From NCBI GenBank assembly GCA_018069465.1, contig JAGPUW010000025.1:558001-622000 (forward strand): a stretch of DNA of 64,000 bases, written 5' to 3'. This stretch comes from Gammaproteobacteria bacterium (GTDB lineage Bacteria; Pseudomonadota; Gammaproteobacteria; Pseudomonadales; Porticoccaceae). Within the stretch, counting starts at the first letter, position 1. Every line of letters begins with the position of its first letter. The position numbers and the translations under genes were made by a program. Below, in pieces: positions 53,602 to 62,316 of the stretch. The notes below the pieces were generated by a model. It saw only the letters and a list, made by a program, of their open reading frames with translations. It ran no database searches and was not told the DNA's origin.

Positions 53602-54887
53602 TAAAACCAACAATAAAATCAACCATAAAATCAACCATAAAATGGAGAATACGCGTCGACAAGCCCCTTAATATTGCCAGCCCCCGCAGCTTAAACGCAG
53701 CCGCCTGCTTGCTTTTAAGCCTTTTACTAGTCGCTTGCAACGCGCCCATTCAGGTTAAATCCACCACTTACACACACCTGCAACTGGAAAACTCAGAGAT
53801 CGTCGAAGCGCAACTGCTCGACCTCGGAGTGCTCGCCTTCGACCCCGGGCTGGATGAGTTGAGCGACAAGCAGGCCGAGATTGTACTGCCCGCAGTGCGC
53901 GTCGCCGAGGGGCATTATCTGGCCAACCAACTCGCCCGCACCATTCAGGACAGCTCATCCTGGGGAGCGGTGCGCGTGCTGCCCACAAAAGAGATCATCA
54001 CCGACGTTTATGTTGAAGGCACTATTGTCCACTCCGACGGCGAAAAGCTCGAACTCAACATTGTCGTCAGCGACACCTCCGGCCAACAGTGGTACCAAAG
54101 GCGCTACCAGCAAGAGGCCAGCAAGTACGCCTACGAGCGACGCAAGACTCTGCATCGCGACCCCTTTCAGGGTCTCTTCAACCGCATTGCCAACGACCTG
54201 GCCGAGTACCGCAAGTCACTGAGCGGCAAACAGGCGACGACCCTGCGCAATATTTCCAGCCTGCGTTTTGCCCGAGACTTTAGCCCCGAGGCTTTTAGCC
54301 AGCACATTCAGGCCGACCGCAAGGGCGTGCTCGAAATTAAACGCCTGCCCGCCAGCAACGACCCCACCCTGCAACGCGTGCAGCGCATTCGCGAGCGGGA
54401 CTATCTATTTGTCGATACCACCCAGGAATATTACGATGCCTTTTCACTGCAAATGGCAGCGCCCTATCAAAGTTGGCGCGCACAAAATTATGACGAGGTA
54501 CTCGCCACTCGCCGTCTGCAACGCCAGTCGCGGGAGAGAACCATCGGCGGCATTGTCACTGTTATTGCCGGCATCGTCGCAGCGGGTAGTAGTAGCGGGG
54601 CATCGCGGGCGGCGGGCGCAGTGGCCATCGGCAGTGGCGCCATGCTGGTAAAAAGCGGGCTGGCCAAAAAGGGTGAGGCGCAAATACATATCGAGGCCCT
54701 CGCCGAGCTGGGGGAATCCCTGCAAACGGCAGTGGAGCCGCGCACGGTCACTCTGGAAGATCAAACTATTACGCTCAGTGGTAATGTCGAGGCTCAATAT
54801 ACACAGTGGAAAGCCCTGCTACAGAAAATGTATGCCATTGAGCGCGGTTCACCAGCAACGCTGACAAACGCCAAGCAAACGCTTTAG
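53568..54887 (+). CDS. Large lipoprotein with glycine-rich membrane-like segment
   Basis: This is a 439-residue protein as read from TTG 53568. A lipobox (LLLVAC, cysteine near residue 57) lies behind a 30-residue extension containing the repeat IKSTIKSTIKW, which is unusual. An ATG at 53642 with GGAG nearby would give a tidier signal but is in another frame and meets a stop at 53669. Removing one base of the CCCC run at 53664-53667 would join it to the lipoprotein. The body (about 60-340) has alternating strands and helices. Near 345-390 there is a Gly/Ala-rich segment (GGIVTVIAGIVAAGSSSG, AVAIGSGAMLVKSGL). No family is recognised. It is 2 bases before the next gene. Confidence 0.6.
   Translation: MERVSKIQKSVVKPTIKSTIKSTIKWRIRVDKPLNIASPRSLNAAACLLLSLLLVACNAPIQVKSTTYTHLQLENSEIVEAQLLDLGVLAFDPGLDELSDKQAEIVLPAVRVAEGHYLANQLARTIQDSSSWGAVRVLPTKEIITDVYVEGTIVHSDGEKLELNIVVSDTSGQQWYQRRYQQEASKYAYERRKTLHRDPFQGLFNRIANDLAEYRKSLSGKQATTLRNISSLRFARDFSPEAFSQHIQADRKGVLEIKRLPASNDPTLQRVQRIRERDYLFVDTTQEYYDAFSLQMAAPYQSWRAQNYDEVLATRRLQRQSRERTIGGIVTVIAGIVAAGSSSGASRAAGAVAIGSGAMLVKSGLAKKGEAQIHIEALAELGESLQTAVEPRTVTLEDQTITLSGNVEAQYTQWKALLQKMYAIERGSPATLTNAKQTL
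53613..53645 (+). repeat. 12-base tandem repeat at a gene junction
   Basis: ATAAAATCAACC occurs twice in a row (53613-53624, 53625-53636) and a third partial copy (ATAAAATGG) follows. The unit length is a multiple of three, so changes in copy number would keep the frame. It sits in the extension before the signal sequence of the large lipoprotein gene. Confidence 0.7.
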
Positions 54888-54889
54888 TA

Positions 54890-56452
54890 ATGCCCGATAA
54901 CACGCCAAATAACATGTCTGACAACACCCCTGACAACAATGTCTTCGAGCCCATCAAGCCCGCCGACATTCCCCTTTCCCAGCCAGTCAGCGAAACACCC
55001 GATAGCAGCACTGTCGATGCACAGAGTAGCGAGCCCGGCCAGCCACCACGGCGCTGGGTTATTGGCGCAATACTGGTCGCCCTGGCCTGCGTGCTATTAC
55101 TTTTTTTCGTCACTGTTTACCCGCCCAAGCTAAAGGACTCCGAACAAAATCGGGCCGCAGCTGAGCAGGCAAATGCGCTAACACCGCCCCCGGCACTAGA
55201 AGAGAGCCCTTTCCAAAAAGCTCAGCTTGCCGCCGCTCGCCGCACGGCCCAGGATATTCTCGCCCGCGTGCTGGAAAAACAGCGCGCCCTTAAAGCTCAG
55301 CATATTCAACAGTGGGCTGGGGAGGAATACCAGCAGGCGCTAAGCGCCGCCAACGAGGGCGACCAACGTTACCGCGAACGAGAGTTCAAGACCGCCATTG
55401 AGCACTATCAGGCTGCCGAAGCCCTGCTCGACAAACTTGAGGCCGGGCGAGAGCCCTATATTGCCCAGTTACTCGACGCGGGTTTAGCCGCTATCAATCA
55501 GGGACAAAACCAGCTTGCCCTGCAAGCGTTTGAGCAAATACTGCTGCTTGCACCAGAGCACCCCCAGGCACTGGAGGGACAACAACGCAGCGTCTCACTC
55601 GCCGAGGTCTTCGCGGCCACCGAGCTTGGCAAGACTCAGCAGGCTGAAGGGCATTACCGCGCTGCACTGGTTCAATACGACCTGGCCCTGAGTCTCGACC
55701 CACTCTTCGAGGCCGCGCTTATAGGTCGCAAAGAGGCCCAGCACTTACTGCAGGAGGAGCAATTTCAAGCTGCCATTAATCTGGGTTTCCAGCACCTGCA
55801 CCGTGGCGAGCTAAGCACTGCCCGCCAGCACTTGCAGCGAGCAATGCGCATCAAACCCGAGTCGCCTGTCGCTCAAAACGCGCTGACACAGGTTAATAAT
55901 GAAATCGCCCAAAGAGCCATTGCCCGCTTGCTGCACAGCGCCCAGGACGCTGAAAGCAAAGAACAGTGGCAGGCCGCCCTCGATACCTATAACAAAATCC
56001 TCGCTCGCGATGCAGCGGTGACGGCGGCCACTGTGGGTAAAATTCGCAGTGCTGCGCGCCAGCAACTCGACGCTCGCTTAGAGAAATTTATTCACCAGCC
56101 CCTGCGCCTAGCCAACCCGCCAGTCTACCGGCAAGCTCAACAAAGCCTGACCGACGCCCGACAAATTAAGCGCGCGGGACAGCGGCTAGAGCTGCAAATT
56201 AATGCCCTGAGCCAAGTACTGACCCGAGCGCAACAGCCGCAAAGCGTGGTGCTGCGCTCGGACAACCTCACCCGTGTCAGTATTTTTAAACTGGGCGAAT
56301 TCGCCCCCTTCGCCGAAAAAACCCTGCAATTAAAGCCGGGGAAATATGTTGCCCAGGGCATACGCTCCGGCTACCGCGATGTGCGGGTTGAATTTACCGT
56401 GCTCGGGGCCAACACCGCCCCGGTCGTGGTGCAATGTCGCGAGACCATTTAA
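54890..56452 (+). CDS. Membrane-anchored TPR protein
   Basis: This is a 520-residue protein. An acidic Asn/Asp/Pro N-terminus (1-50) precedes one membrane segment (about 52-75, VIGAILVALACVLLLFFVTV). Residues 95-430 contain many TPR units (EQILLLAPEHPQALEGQQRS, AALVQYDLALSLDPLFEAAL, ARQHLQRAMRIKPESPVAQN). The last 70 residues are a beta-rich end (LGEFAPFAEKTLQLKPGKYV) that resembles a PEGA domain, which is also found in the next gene. The N-terminus is probably cytoplasmic and the rest periplasmic. It overlaps the following gene by one base (TAATG). Confidence 0.7.
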   Translation: MPDNTPNNMSDNTPDNNVFEPIKPADIPLSQPVSETPDSSTVDAQSSEPGQPPRRWVIGAILVALACVLLLFFVTVYPPKLKDSEQNRAAAEQANALTPPPALEESPFQKAQLAAARRTAQDILARVLEKQRALKAQHIQQWAGEEYQQALSAANEGDQRYREREFKTAIEHYQAAEALLDKLEAGREPYIAQLLDAGLAAINQGQNQLALQAFEQILLLAPEHPQALEGQQRSVSLAEVFAATELGKTQQAEGHYRAALVQYDLALSLDPLFEAALIGRKEAQHLLQEEQFQAAINLGFQHLHRGELSTARQHLQRAMRIKPESPVAQNALTQVNNEIAQRAIARLLHSAQDAESKEQWQAALDTYNKILARDAAVTAATVGKIRSAARQQLDARLEKFIHQPLRLANPPVYRQAQQSLTDARQIKRAGQRLELQINALSQVLTRAQQPQSVVLRSDNLTRVSIFKLGEFAPFAEKTLQLKPGKYVAQGIRSGYRDVRVEFTVLGANTAPVVVQCRETI

Positions 56453-58614
56453 TGACAGACAATAAAACGCCTAGCGCTACGCCCGACACCATCAATCAGC
56501 TGACCGACCAGCAGACCGACCAACAGACCGGCCACCCGATCAGCCCCACCATCACCCCCATCGACTTTAGCCCTCTCGACGGCACCCAACACCAGCGTGG
56601 CCCCCAGCTGCGCCCGGTGCCTGTACTCATCAGCCTATTATTGTTTATCGCCGCCGCCCTGCTCTGGTTTTTGCTCACGGCGCGCTCGGTGGAATTTAAG
56701 CTCTCACCAACGACGGCCACTCTCGACGTGTCCGCTGGCCTGTCCTTTCATTTGGGCGAGCGCTATTTAATGCGCCCCGGCGAGTTCCAGCTCACCGCTA
56801 ATGCCCCCGGCTATTTTGAATTGCAGCAAGCCCTGCTTGTCAGCGCAGAAGATCAGCAAAGCTACCCACTGACTCTGGAAAAAATGCCCGGCCATTTGAC
56901 CATTAATGGCGAGCCAAAAACCGTTCAAATTAGTCTGCAAAATAAGCTGCAAGCTAGCTCTGAAGACGGGAGACAAGACGCGAGGCGAGGTGAAACGCCA
57001 TTGACCCTGCGCGACCTTCCCCCCGGTAGCTATAGTTTGAAGGCTGAAGCCGAGCGCTATTTTCCCCAAAGCATGGCTATCGATATTGAAGGCCTGGATA
57101 TTACCCAGCAGGTCGACATCGACTTGCAAGCCGCCTGGGGACACGTGCAAATCAACTCTGAACCCACGGGCGCTGAAATTCTGGTCAATGGCAAAAGTCA
57201 GGGCACCACGCCCCTGCAAATAAATATTCTTGAAAGTGGCGAGCCCGTGACACTGCTGCTGCCCGGCTATAAAGCGTGGCAACAGACCCTGAGTGTTACC
57301 GCGGGTGAGCAGCGCGAATGGCCATTGGTTGAGCTGCAAGCAGTGGATGGCTTACTCGCGCTTAGCTCCCAGCCCGAGGGCGCAGGTATTACCCACAACG
57401 GCCATTATTTGGGCACCACACCGCTGCAAATCGAACTCCCCCCCGGCAAGCCACAACAATTGCAGCTGTATCTGGCTGGCTACTATCCCGCCAGCCACGC
57501 ACTCACCGTGGCCAGTGGCGAGCGGCGCCAGTTGAAAATCGCCCTTAAACCAAAACTTGGCAAGCTAAAAATTAGCGCGCAACCCGCTGGTGCCCAGCTC
57601 TATATCAACGGCAACGCCAGGGGTAGTGCCAACCAAAGCCTCAAGCTACTGGCCCGACCCCAGCGCATTGAAGTCCGCAAAGCCGGTTACACCAGTCACT
57701 TCGCGACCCTCACGCCGCAACCCGGCGTGGAGCGCTTGCTGCGCATTAATTTGCCAACAGAGGCGCAAACCCGCGCTGCTAGTATCCCCGCCACTATCAC
57801 CGCGCCCAGTGGCCAAAAACTGAAGTTGTTTCGCCCCAAGACAATTTTCAGCCTCGGTGCATCGCGTCGTGAGCAGGGTCGCCGCGCCAATGAAATACTC
57901 CGTAAAGTCAGTCTGCAGCGGCCTTTTTATCTATCCAGCACCGAGGTCACCAATCAACAGTTCCATCAATTTCAAGGCCAGCACAGCTCAAACCACGCCA
58001 GTGGCAAGACCTTGAACCAGCTTCAGCAGCCGGTCGTCAGCGTCACCTGGACCAGCGCTGCACAATTTTGCAACTGGCTGAGCCAGCAACAGGGGTTGGC
58101 GCCTTTTTATATTGAGGAGGACGGAAAAATTAGCGGCTACGCCACTGAGTCCACCGGCTATCGCCTGCCCACAGAGGCCGAATGGGCCTGGGCTGCGCGC
58201 TGGCAGCAGGGCAAAATGGCAAAATTCCCCTGGGGCACAAGCCTTTTACCGGCTCACAAGAGTAGTAATATTGCCGATAGAAGTGCCGCGAAAATTCTCC
58301 CCCGCGTACTCAATGGCTACAATGATGGCTTCGCGGTCTCCGCCCCGGTTGCCAGCCTACCCACTAACAACAAGGGCCTGTACGACATGGGCGGCAATGT
58401 CGCCGAGTGGGTGAACGACTACTACTCCATTGCGGCGAATGCATCTGGCAGTGTAGAAACTGACCCCCTCGGTCCCGACAAAGGGCAATTCAAAATTGTC
58501 CGCGGTGCCAGTTGGCGTCATAGTGGCATGACAGAATTGCGCCTATCCTTTCGCGACTACAGTGAAAGCGCCCGCGACGACCTGGGTTTTCGCATTGCCC
58601 GCTACGCTCAATAA
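56452..58614 (+). CDS. PEGA-repeat protein with C-terminal SUMF1/FGE-type domain
   Basis: This is a 720-residue protein from ATG 56452, which overlaps the upstream stop by one base; an ATG 18 bases earlier is possible. A membrane segment lies at about 58-78 (VLISLLLFIAAALLWFLL). Four or five PEGA-like beta repeats follow (QINSEPTGAEILVNGKSQGT, ALSSQPEGAGITHNGHYLGT, KISAQPAGAQLYINGNARGS). Residues 455-720 are a formylglycine-generating-enzyme fold (EVTNQQFHQFQ, YRLPTEAEWAWAARW, YDMGGNVAEWVNDYY, VRGASWRHSG, DDLGFRIAR). The two active-site cysteines of true FGE enzymes are absent at the C-terminus (RLSFRDYSESARDDLGFR), so it is probably a binding or structural module. Confidence 0.82.
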   Translation: MTDNKTPSATPDTINQLTDQQTDQQTGHPISPTITPIDFSPLDGTQHQRGPQLRPVPVLISLLLFIAAALLWFLLTARSVEFKLSPTTATLDVSAGLSFHLGERYLMRPGEFQLTANAPGYFELQQALLVSAEDQQSYPLTLEKMPGHLTINGEPKTVQISLQNKLQASSEDGRQDARRGETPLTLRDLPPGSYSLKAEAERYFPQSMAIDIEGLDITQQVDIDLQAAWGHVQINSEPTGAEILVNGKSQGTTPLQINILESGEPVTLLLPGYKAWQQTLSVTAGEQREWPLVELQAVDGLLALSSQPEGAGITHNGHYLGTTPLQIELPPGKPQQLQLYLAGYYPASHALTVASGERRQLKIALKPKLGKLKISAQPAGAQLYINGNARGSANQSLKLLARPQRIEVRKAGYTSHFATLTPQPGVERLLRINLPTEAQTRAASIPATITAPSGQKLKLFRPKTIFSLGASRREQGRRANEILRKVSLQRPFYLSSTEVTNQQFHQFQGQHSSNHASGKTLNQLQQPVVSVTWTSAAQFCNWLSQQQGLAPFYIEEDGKISGYATESTGYRLPTEAEWAWAARWQQGKMAKFPWGTSLLPAHKSSNIADRSAAKILPRVLNGYNDGFAVSAPVASLPTNNKGLYDMGGNVAEWVNDYYSIAANASGSVETDPLGPDKGQFKIVRGASWRHSGMTELRLSFRDYSESARDDLGFRIARYAQ

Positions 58615-58632
58615 GGCAATACTAATTAAGTT

Positions 58633-58935
58633 ATGCGTATAAAAATAAACCTTACATATTTTATTAAAAGCTCACTCTCTGCCACTATCAAACTGGTATT
58701 GATTCTCGCCTGCGCATTGCCAATAAAAAACCTATGGGCACAAGAAGATAAGCCAGACGTGGAAACAGCGGCTAAAACAAGCGCTATAGAGGAGACGACC
58801 ACCACGGGGGAAAACGCCGCCGAGCAACAAGCCCCTCGCCAGGCGCCGAGCAAAAAATCGAAAAGCTCATCTCGCTTTAAACCCAGCGAGGAAATATCGG
58901 AGGATTTCTCAGTGCCCTTTCCGGTCGATATTTAA
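58633..58935 (+). CDS. Small exported hypothetical protein
   Basis: This is a 100-residue protein. A signal peptide (ATIKLVLILACALPIKNLWA, cut near residue 36) leaves a 64-residue polar, Glu/Lys/Ser/Thr-rich product with no domain (EEISEDFSVPFPVDI at the end). It lies 18 bases after the PEGA-SUMF1 gene and 90 bases before the ExbB-like gene, so it probably belongs to the operon. No ribosome binding site better than weak is seen. The function is unknown. Confidence 0.5.
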   Translation: MRIKINLTYFIKSSLSATIKLVLILACALPIKNLWAQEDKPDVETAAKTSAIEETTTTGENAAEQQAPRQAPSKKSKSSSRFKPSEEISEDFSVPFPVDI

Positions 58936-59025
58936 CCATTACCCATTTAATTATTGCCTATTTAACGATTGTCCATTTAATGATTTTTAACAGAACACCT
59001 GGGGCCAAAGCCCACTGGATTTAAC

Positions 59026-59844
59026 ATGAGCACGAGAAACAAAAATATTAACAGCCAGCTCTCCAGCGAATTTCTTTATCAGGTGTTTGCCCTGCTGGCG
59101 GCGGTCATTGTTGTACACACCATCTACCTGGCACTGATTCGCCCCCATGCAGCGGCCATTATGGAAGAGCAACTGGCCCGCGAAGCGGCGGGGCAAGTCA
59201 CTGTCGCAGAGCGCTCCTTTTACACGGTGGTTAAAGATTACGAGCAGGAAACCTGTTTTATTCTGCTCATCTGGGCGACGGCAATTATGGGTTTTAAAGC
59301 CCGGCGCGCACTCGGCGAACGCCAGTTACTGCAACAACCCCTGCTGCAAATCGGCGAGGGCAATCGCGTGCTACCCGAAGATGCCCGGCAATTATCCCGC
59401 CCTCTGGAGGCACTGCCCGCACAGCAGCGGGGCTTTTTACTGGCGCGGGCACTGCTCGCCGGCCTGCAACGCTTCGCGGCGACACGCAATATTCAAGATG
59501 TATCGAGCGCCATCAGCGATGTCTGCGATGGCGAATCCGACCGCCTCGACTCGGAACTGTCCATGGTGCGCTATATCGCCTGGGCAATTCCCTCCATTGG
59601 CTTTATCGGTACGGTACGCGGTATCGGCGAAGCCTTGAGCCAGGCCCACCGCGCGGTGCAGGGCGATATTGTCGGTGTCACCTCCAGTCTGGGCGTAGCT
59701 TTTAACTCCACTTATATCGCCCTGGTGATTAGCATCGTGGTGATGTTTTGCATGCACCAGCTACAGCTATTACAGGAACGGCAGGTGCTGGATATTCACA
59801 ATTACTGTGACCAGAATTTACTGCGCCATTTAAAGAGTGACTAG
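59026..59844 (+). CDS. MotA/TolQ/ExbB-like proton channel protein
   Basis: This is a 272-residue protein. Membrane segments lie at about 18-40 (VFALLAAVIVVHTIYLALI), 75-92 (CFILLIWATAIMGF), 188-208 and 225-250. The channel signature is AIPSIGFIGTVRGIGEALSQ and SLGVAFNSTYIALVISIVVM, the pattern of MotA/TolQ/ExbB proteins. The region between the second and third segments (95-185) is cytoplasmic. It is distinct from TolQ and from the DUF2341-ExbB fusion in this window. There is no ExbD gene next to it. The two downstream vWA proteins have an ExbD-like anchor and are its likely partners. Confidence 0.78.
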   Translation: MSTRNKNINSQLSSEFLYQVFALLAAVIVVHTIYLALIRPHAAAIMEEQLAREAAGQVTVAERSFYTVVKDYEQETCFILLIWATAIMGFKARRALGERQLLQQPLLQIGEGNRVLPEDARQLSRPLEALPAQQRGFLLARALLAGLQRFAATRNIQDVSSAISDVCDGESDRLDSELSMVRYIAWAIPSIGFIGTVRGIGEALSQAHRAVQGDIVGVTSSLGVAFNSTYIALVISIVVMFCMHQLQLLQERQVLDIHNYCDQNLLRHLKSD

Positions 59845-59889
59845 GAGTCTGTTGTAGAAACCCGCGTAACCATCACAAGAGAGCTAAAT

Positions 59890-61224
59890 TTGAGCACAGC
59901 AATTATTGAATTAAACGACAGCGGTATTCTTTGCCATGCCCCCGGCCATACGCTAGCCACGCCCACCAGCCCCGGCTATGCCCTGCTGCACAGTCAAGGC
60001 GTAATCACTGGCGAGCAGGCCCTGCAGCAAGCCTGGCTACAGCCCCAGCAAAGTTTCAACCAATACTGGTATCAACTGAGCCTGTCACCACTGAGTATTA
60101 GCAATCAGCACGCCCGCCACCATGCCGATCTGGCCTACGCCCAGTTGCAGCAACTTTATGCCGATACCGGGCAACCCCAGCAAATGATTTTTGCCATGCC
60201 CAGCAATACCACGGCCGAGCATCTGGGCATCTTGCTCGGTCTGGTTAAGGCCTCGCCTTTTACGGCGGCGGGTTTAGTCGATGCCGCCGTAGCCGCCGCC
60301 AGCCACTCGGGCCTGAAAGGCCAGTTATTACACGCCGACATTCAGTTGCACACTACGGTGTTGAGCCAGTTAAATAGTACCGATCTGGTGCGGCGAGAAA
60401 GGGCCAGTCAATACCCGGACATCGCCCTCAAGTTAATTCACGACACCTGGGCGCAGTTTATCGCCGACCGTTTTATCCGCGAATACCGCTACGACCCCCT
60501 GCACACCGCCGCCGGCGAGCAGCAATTGCACGACCGCCTGCCCCAGTGGATCGAGCAGCTCAATAGCGCAGCGGAAATTGAAACCGAGCTCAGTGCACCC
60601 CAGGGCAATTTCCGCCTGCGCATACAACGCAGTGAATTTATTGCCGCCAACCAGCGCCGCTGGCAACGGCTGGTCGAAGCGCTAAGTAGCACTCCCTGTG
60701 ACAGCCTATTGCTCAGCCACCGCCTCGCCAGTTTGCCGGGAGTGATCGATAGTCTCCAGGCCGCCGGACACGACAATATTGTCGCGCTCGCCGCCGATGC
60801 CACCATTGCCGCCTGTCTCGCACAGGGTGAGGCCATTGCCGCCGCCATCGACAACAACGCCGATGCCCAATTGAGCTTTATTACCGCCCTGCCCGGTTTT
60901 TCCGCTATTGCCACAACGCAAAGCGCCCCAGTCACCCCGCCACAACAGGGCTGCGCCACCCACCTGCTCCATGGCCATCGCGCCTACCCGCTGGCCCGTG
61001 GTTTATTACTACTCGGCGATGGCAGTCCCTCAATCGCTGCAGAAGCGACGGCGGAAGTGAGCAGCCAGGCCGTCGCCGAAATCGGCATCAACGAGGGGCG
61101 CGTCGTCTTACAGCAAGGGGATAGCAGCGTCGCTATCCGCTGTGATGGCGACTGGCACAACTTGCCCAGCGGTGCCGCCATTGATATTGGCGCGCAAACC
61201 CTAACCCTGATAGCAGTCGATTAA
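59890..61224 (+). CDS. Hsp70/actin-like (ASKHA-fold) protein, degenerate motifs
   Basis: This is a 444-residue protein starting at TTG 59890. The fold looks like actin/Hsp70. An IIELNDSGI strand begins it, GYALLHSQGVITGEQALQQA follows, IFAMPSNTTAEHLGILLGLV and AGLVDAAVAAASHSG mimic the Hsp70 NTPase core, and DSLLLSHRLASLPGVIDSL mimics the adenosine region. The phosphate-binding glycines and acids are weak, so it may bind without hydrolysing. A beta-rich tail (residues 375-444) follows. There is no signal peptide, so it should be cytoplasmic, near the ExbB-like channel. It overlaps the next gene by one base. The assignment is by pattern only. Confidence 0.5.
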   Translation: MSTAIIELNDSGILCHAPGHTLATPTSPGYALLHSQGVITGEQALQQAWLQPQQSFNQYWYQLSLSPLSISNQHARHHADLAYAQLQQLYADTGQPQQMIFAMPSNTTAEHLGILLGLVKASPFTAAGLVDAAVAAASHSGLKGQLLHADIQLHTTVLSQLNSTDLVRRERASQYPDIALKLIHDTWAQFIADRFIREYRYDPLHTAAGEQQLHDRLPQWIEQLNSAAEIETELSAPQGNFRLRIQRSEFIAANQRRWQRLVEALSSTPCDSLLLSHRLASLPGVIDSLQAAGHDNIVALAADATIAACLAQGEAIAAAIDNNADAQLSFITALPGFSAIATTQSAPVTPPQQGCATHLLHGHRAYPLARGLLLLGDGSPSIAAEATAEVSSQAVAEIGINEGRVVLQQGDSSVAIRCDGDWHNLPSGAAIDIGAQTLTLIAVD

Positions 61225-62297
61225 TGCCCCGCAAACGTCGCCAGCTCAACACCTTTAGCCTGTCTTTCCTGGACATTATGGCCTGTGGTTTTGGCGCGGT
61301 GACCCTGCTTTTCCTGATTCTTAAACATGACCCCAGCACCGTCTCTGCCACTGAAAGCGACACCGGCACTCAGTGGGAGGCTGCACAACTACAGGCGGAT
61401 ATGACAGACGGCGAACGCCAGCTTAGCCTGCTGCGCAACAGCCTCGATGAGCTGGAAGAAAAGCTGGTTGAAACCCAGGGTTTATCGGACCGGGTGCTAG
61501 ACGATATAAAAGACAGCCGCCGCGAACTCAGCGCCCAAAGTGACCCCGAGCAACAACTCGCCCTGTTGCGCAAGCAGGTCGCCACACTGGAGCAACAAAC
61601 GGCGGACCTGGAAGACGCCGGTGCCAGCCAGGATCTTCGCCCCTTTATCGGCGACGGTGATCGGCAGTATTTAACCGGACTCAAACTGGGCGGCAACCGG
61701 GTGCTGATACTGGTCGACGCCTCCGCCAGCATGCTCGCTGAAACCATTATTAATGTCGTGCGGCGGCGCAATATGAGCGCTGCGGTGAAGCGCCAGTCGC
61801 CGAAATGGCAACGGGCTTTGCGCACCGCCGAATGGCTAGTCGCCCAATTGCCAGCGCGCAGCCAGTACCAGCTTTACACCTTTAATACCAAGGCGACCCC
61901 AGTTTTGGCTAATAGTCATCAACAATGGCAGGACGCGGCCGACAATATCACTCTGGACGCCGCCATAATGCAGCTGAAAAAGACCCTGCCCACTGGCGGC
62001 ACCAGCTTAATGAATGCCTTTGCGGTGGCCAATGCGTTCAGCCAGCGCCCGGACAACATCTTCCTTATTACCGACGGCCTACCCACCCAGGGTGAAAGTA
62101 AACCCAGTCAATCCACCGTATCGGGCAAAGCCCGAGCCAAACTTTTTGAGAGCGCAGTCAGCACCCTGCCCAAAGGTGTTCCGGTGAATATTATTTTATT
62201 CCCCATGGAGGGCGACCCCGAGGCAGCGGCCCTGTTCTGGCAGCTTGGCCTGCTCAGTAGAGGCGCTTTTTTAAGCCCCTCGCGAGACTGGCCATAG
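61224..62297 (+). CDS. vWA-domain protein with ExbD-like membrane anchor (first copy)
   Basis: This is a 357-residue protein. Residues 8-33 form a membrane segment, LSFLDIMACGFGAVTLLFLI, that resembles the ExbD/TolR anchor with its intramembrane aspartate. A coiled coil (about 55-130) follows. The vWA domain (about 155-350) has an intact MIDAS: D-x-S-x-S (VDASASM), the threonine in LPTGGTSLM and the aspartate in FLITDGLPTQG. It would sit in the periplasm and bind divalent metal and a protein ligand. It starts at TAATG with the upstream gene and is 19 bases before the second vWA gene. No close functional homologue is recognised. Confidence 0.72.
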   Translation: MPRKRRQLNTFSLSFLDIMACGFGAVTLLFLILKHDPSTVSATESDTGTQWEAAQLQADMTDGERQLSLLRNSLDELEEKLVETQGLSDRVLDDIKDSRRELSAQSDPEQQLALLRKQVATLEQQTADLEDAGASQDLRPFIGDGDRQYLTGLKLGGNRVLILVDASASMLAETIINVVRRRNMSAAVKRQSPKWQRALRTAEWLVAQLPARSQYQLYTFNTKATPVLANSHQQWQDAADNITLDAAIMQLKKTLPTGGTSLMNAFAVANAFSQRPDNIFLITDGLPTQGESKPSQSTVSGKARAKLFESAVSTLPKGVPVNIILFPMEGDPEAAALFWQLGLLSRGAFLSPSRDWP

Positions 62298-62316
62298 GTG
62301 GGATGAGGAAACAACG

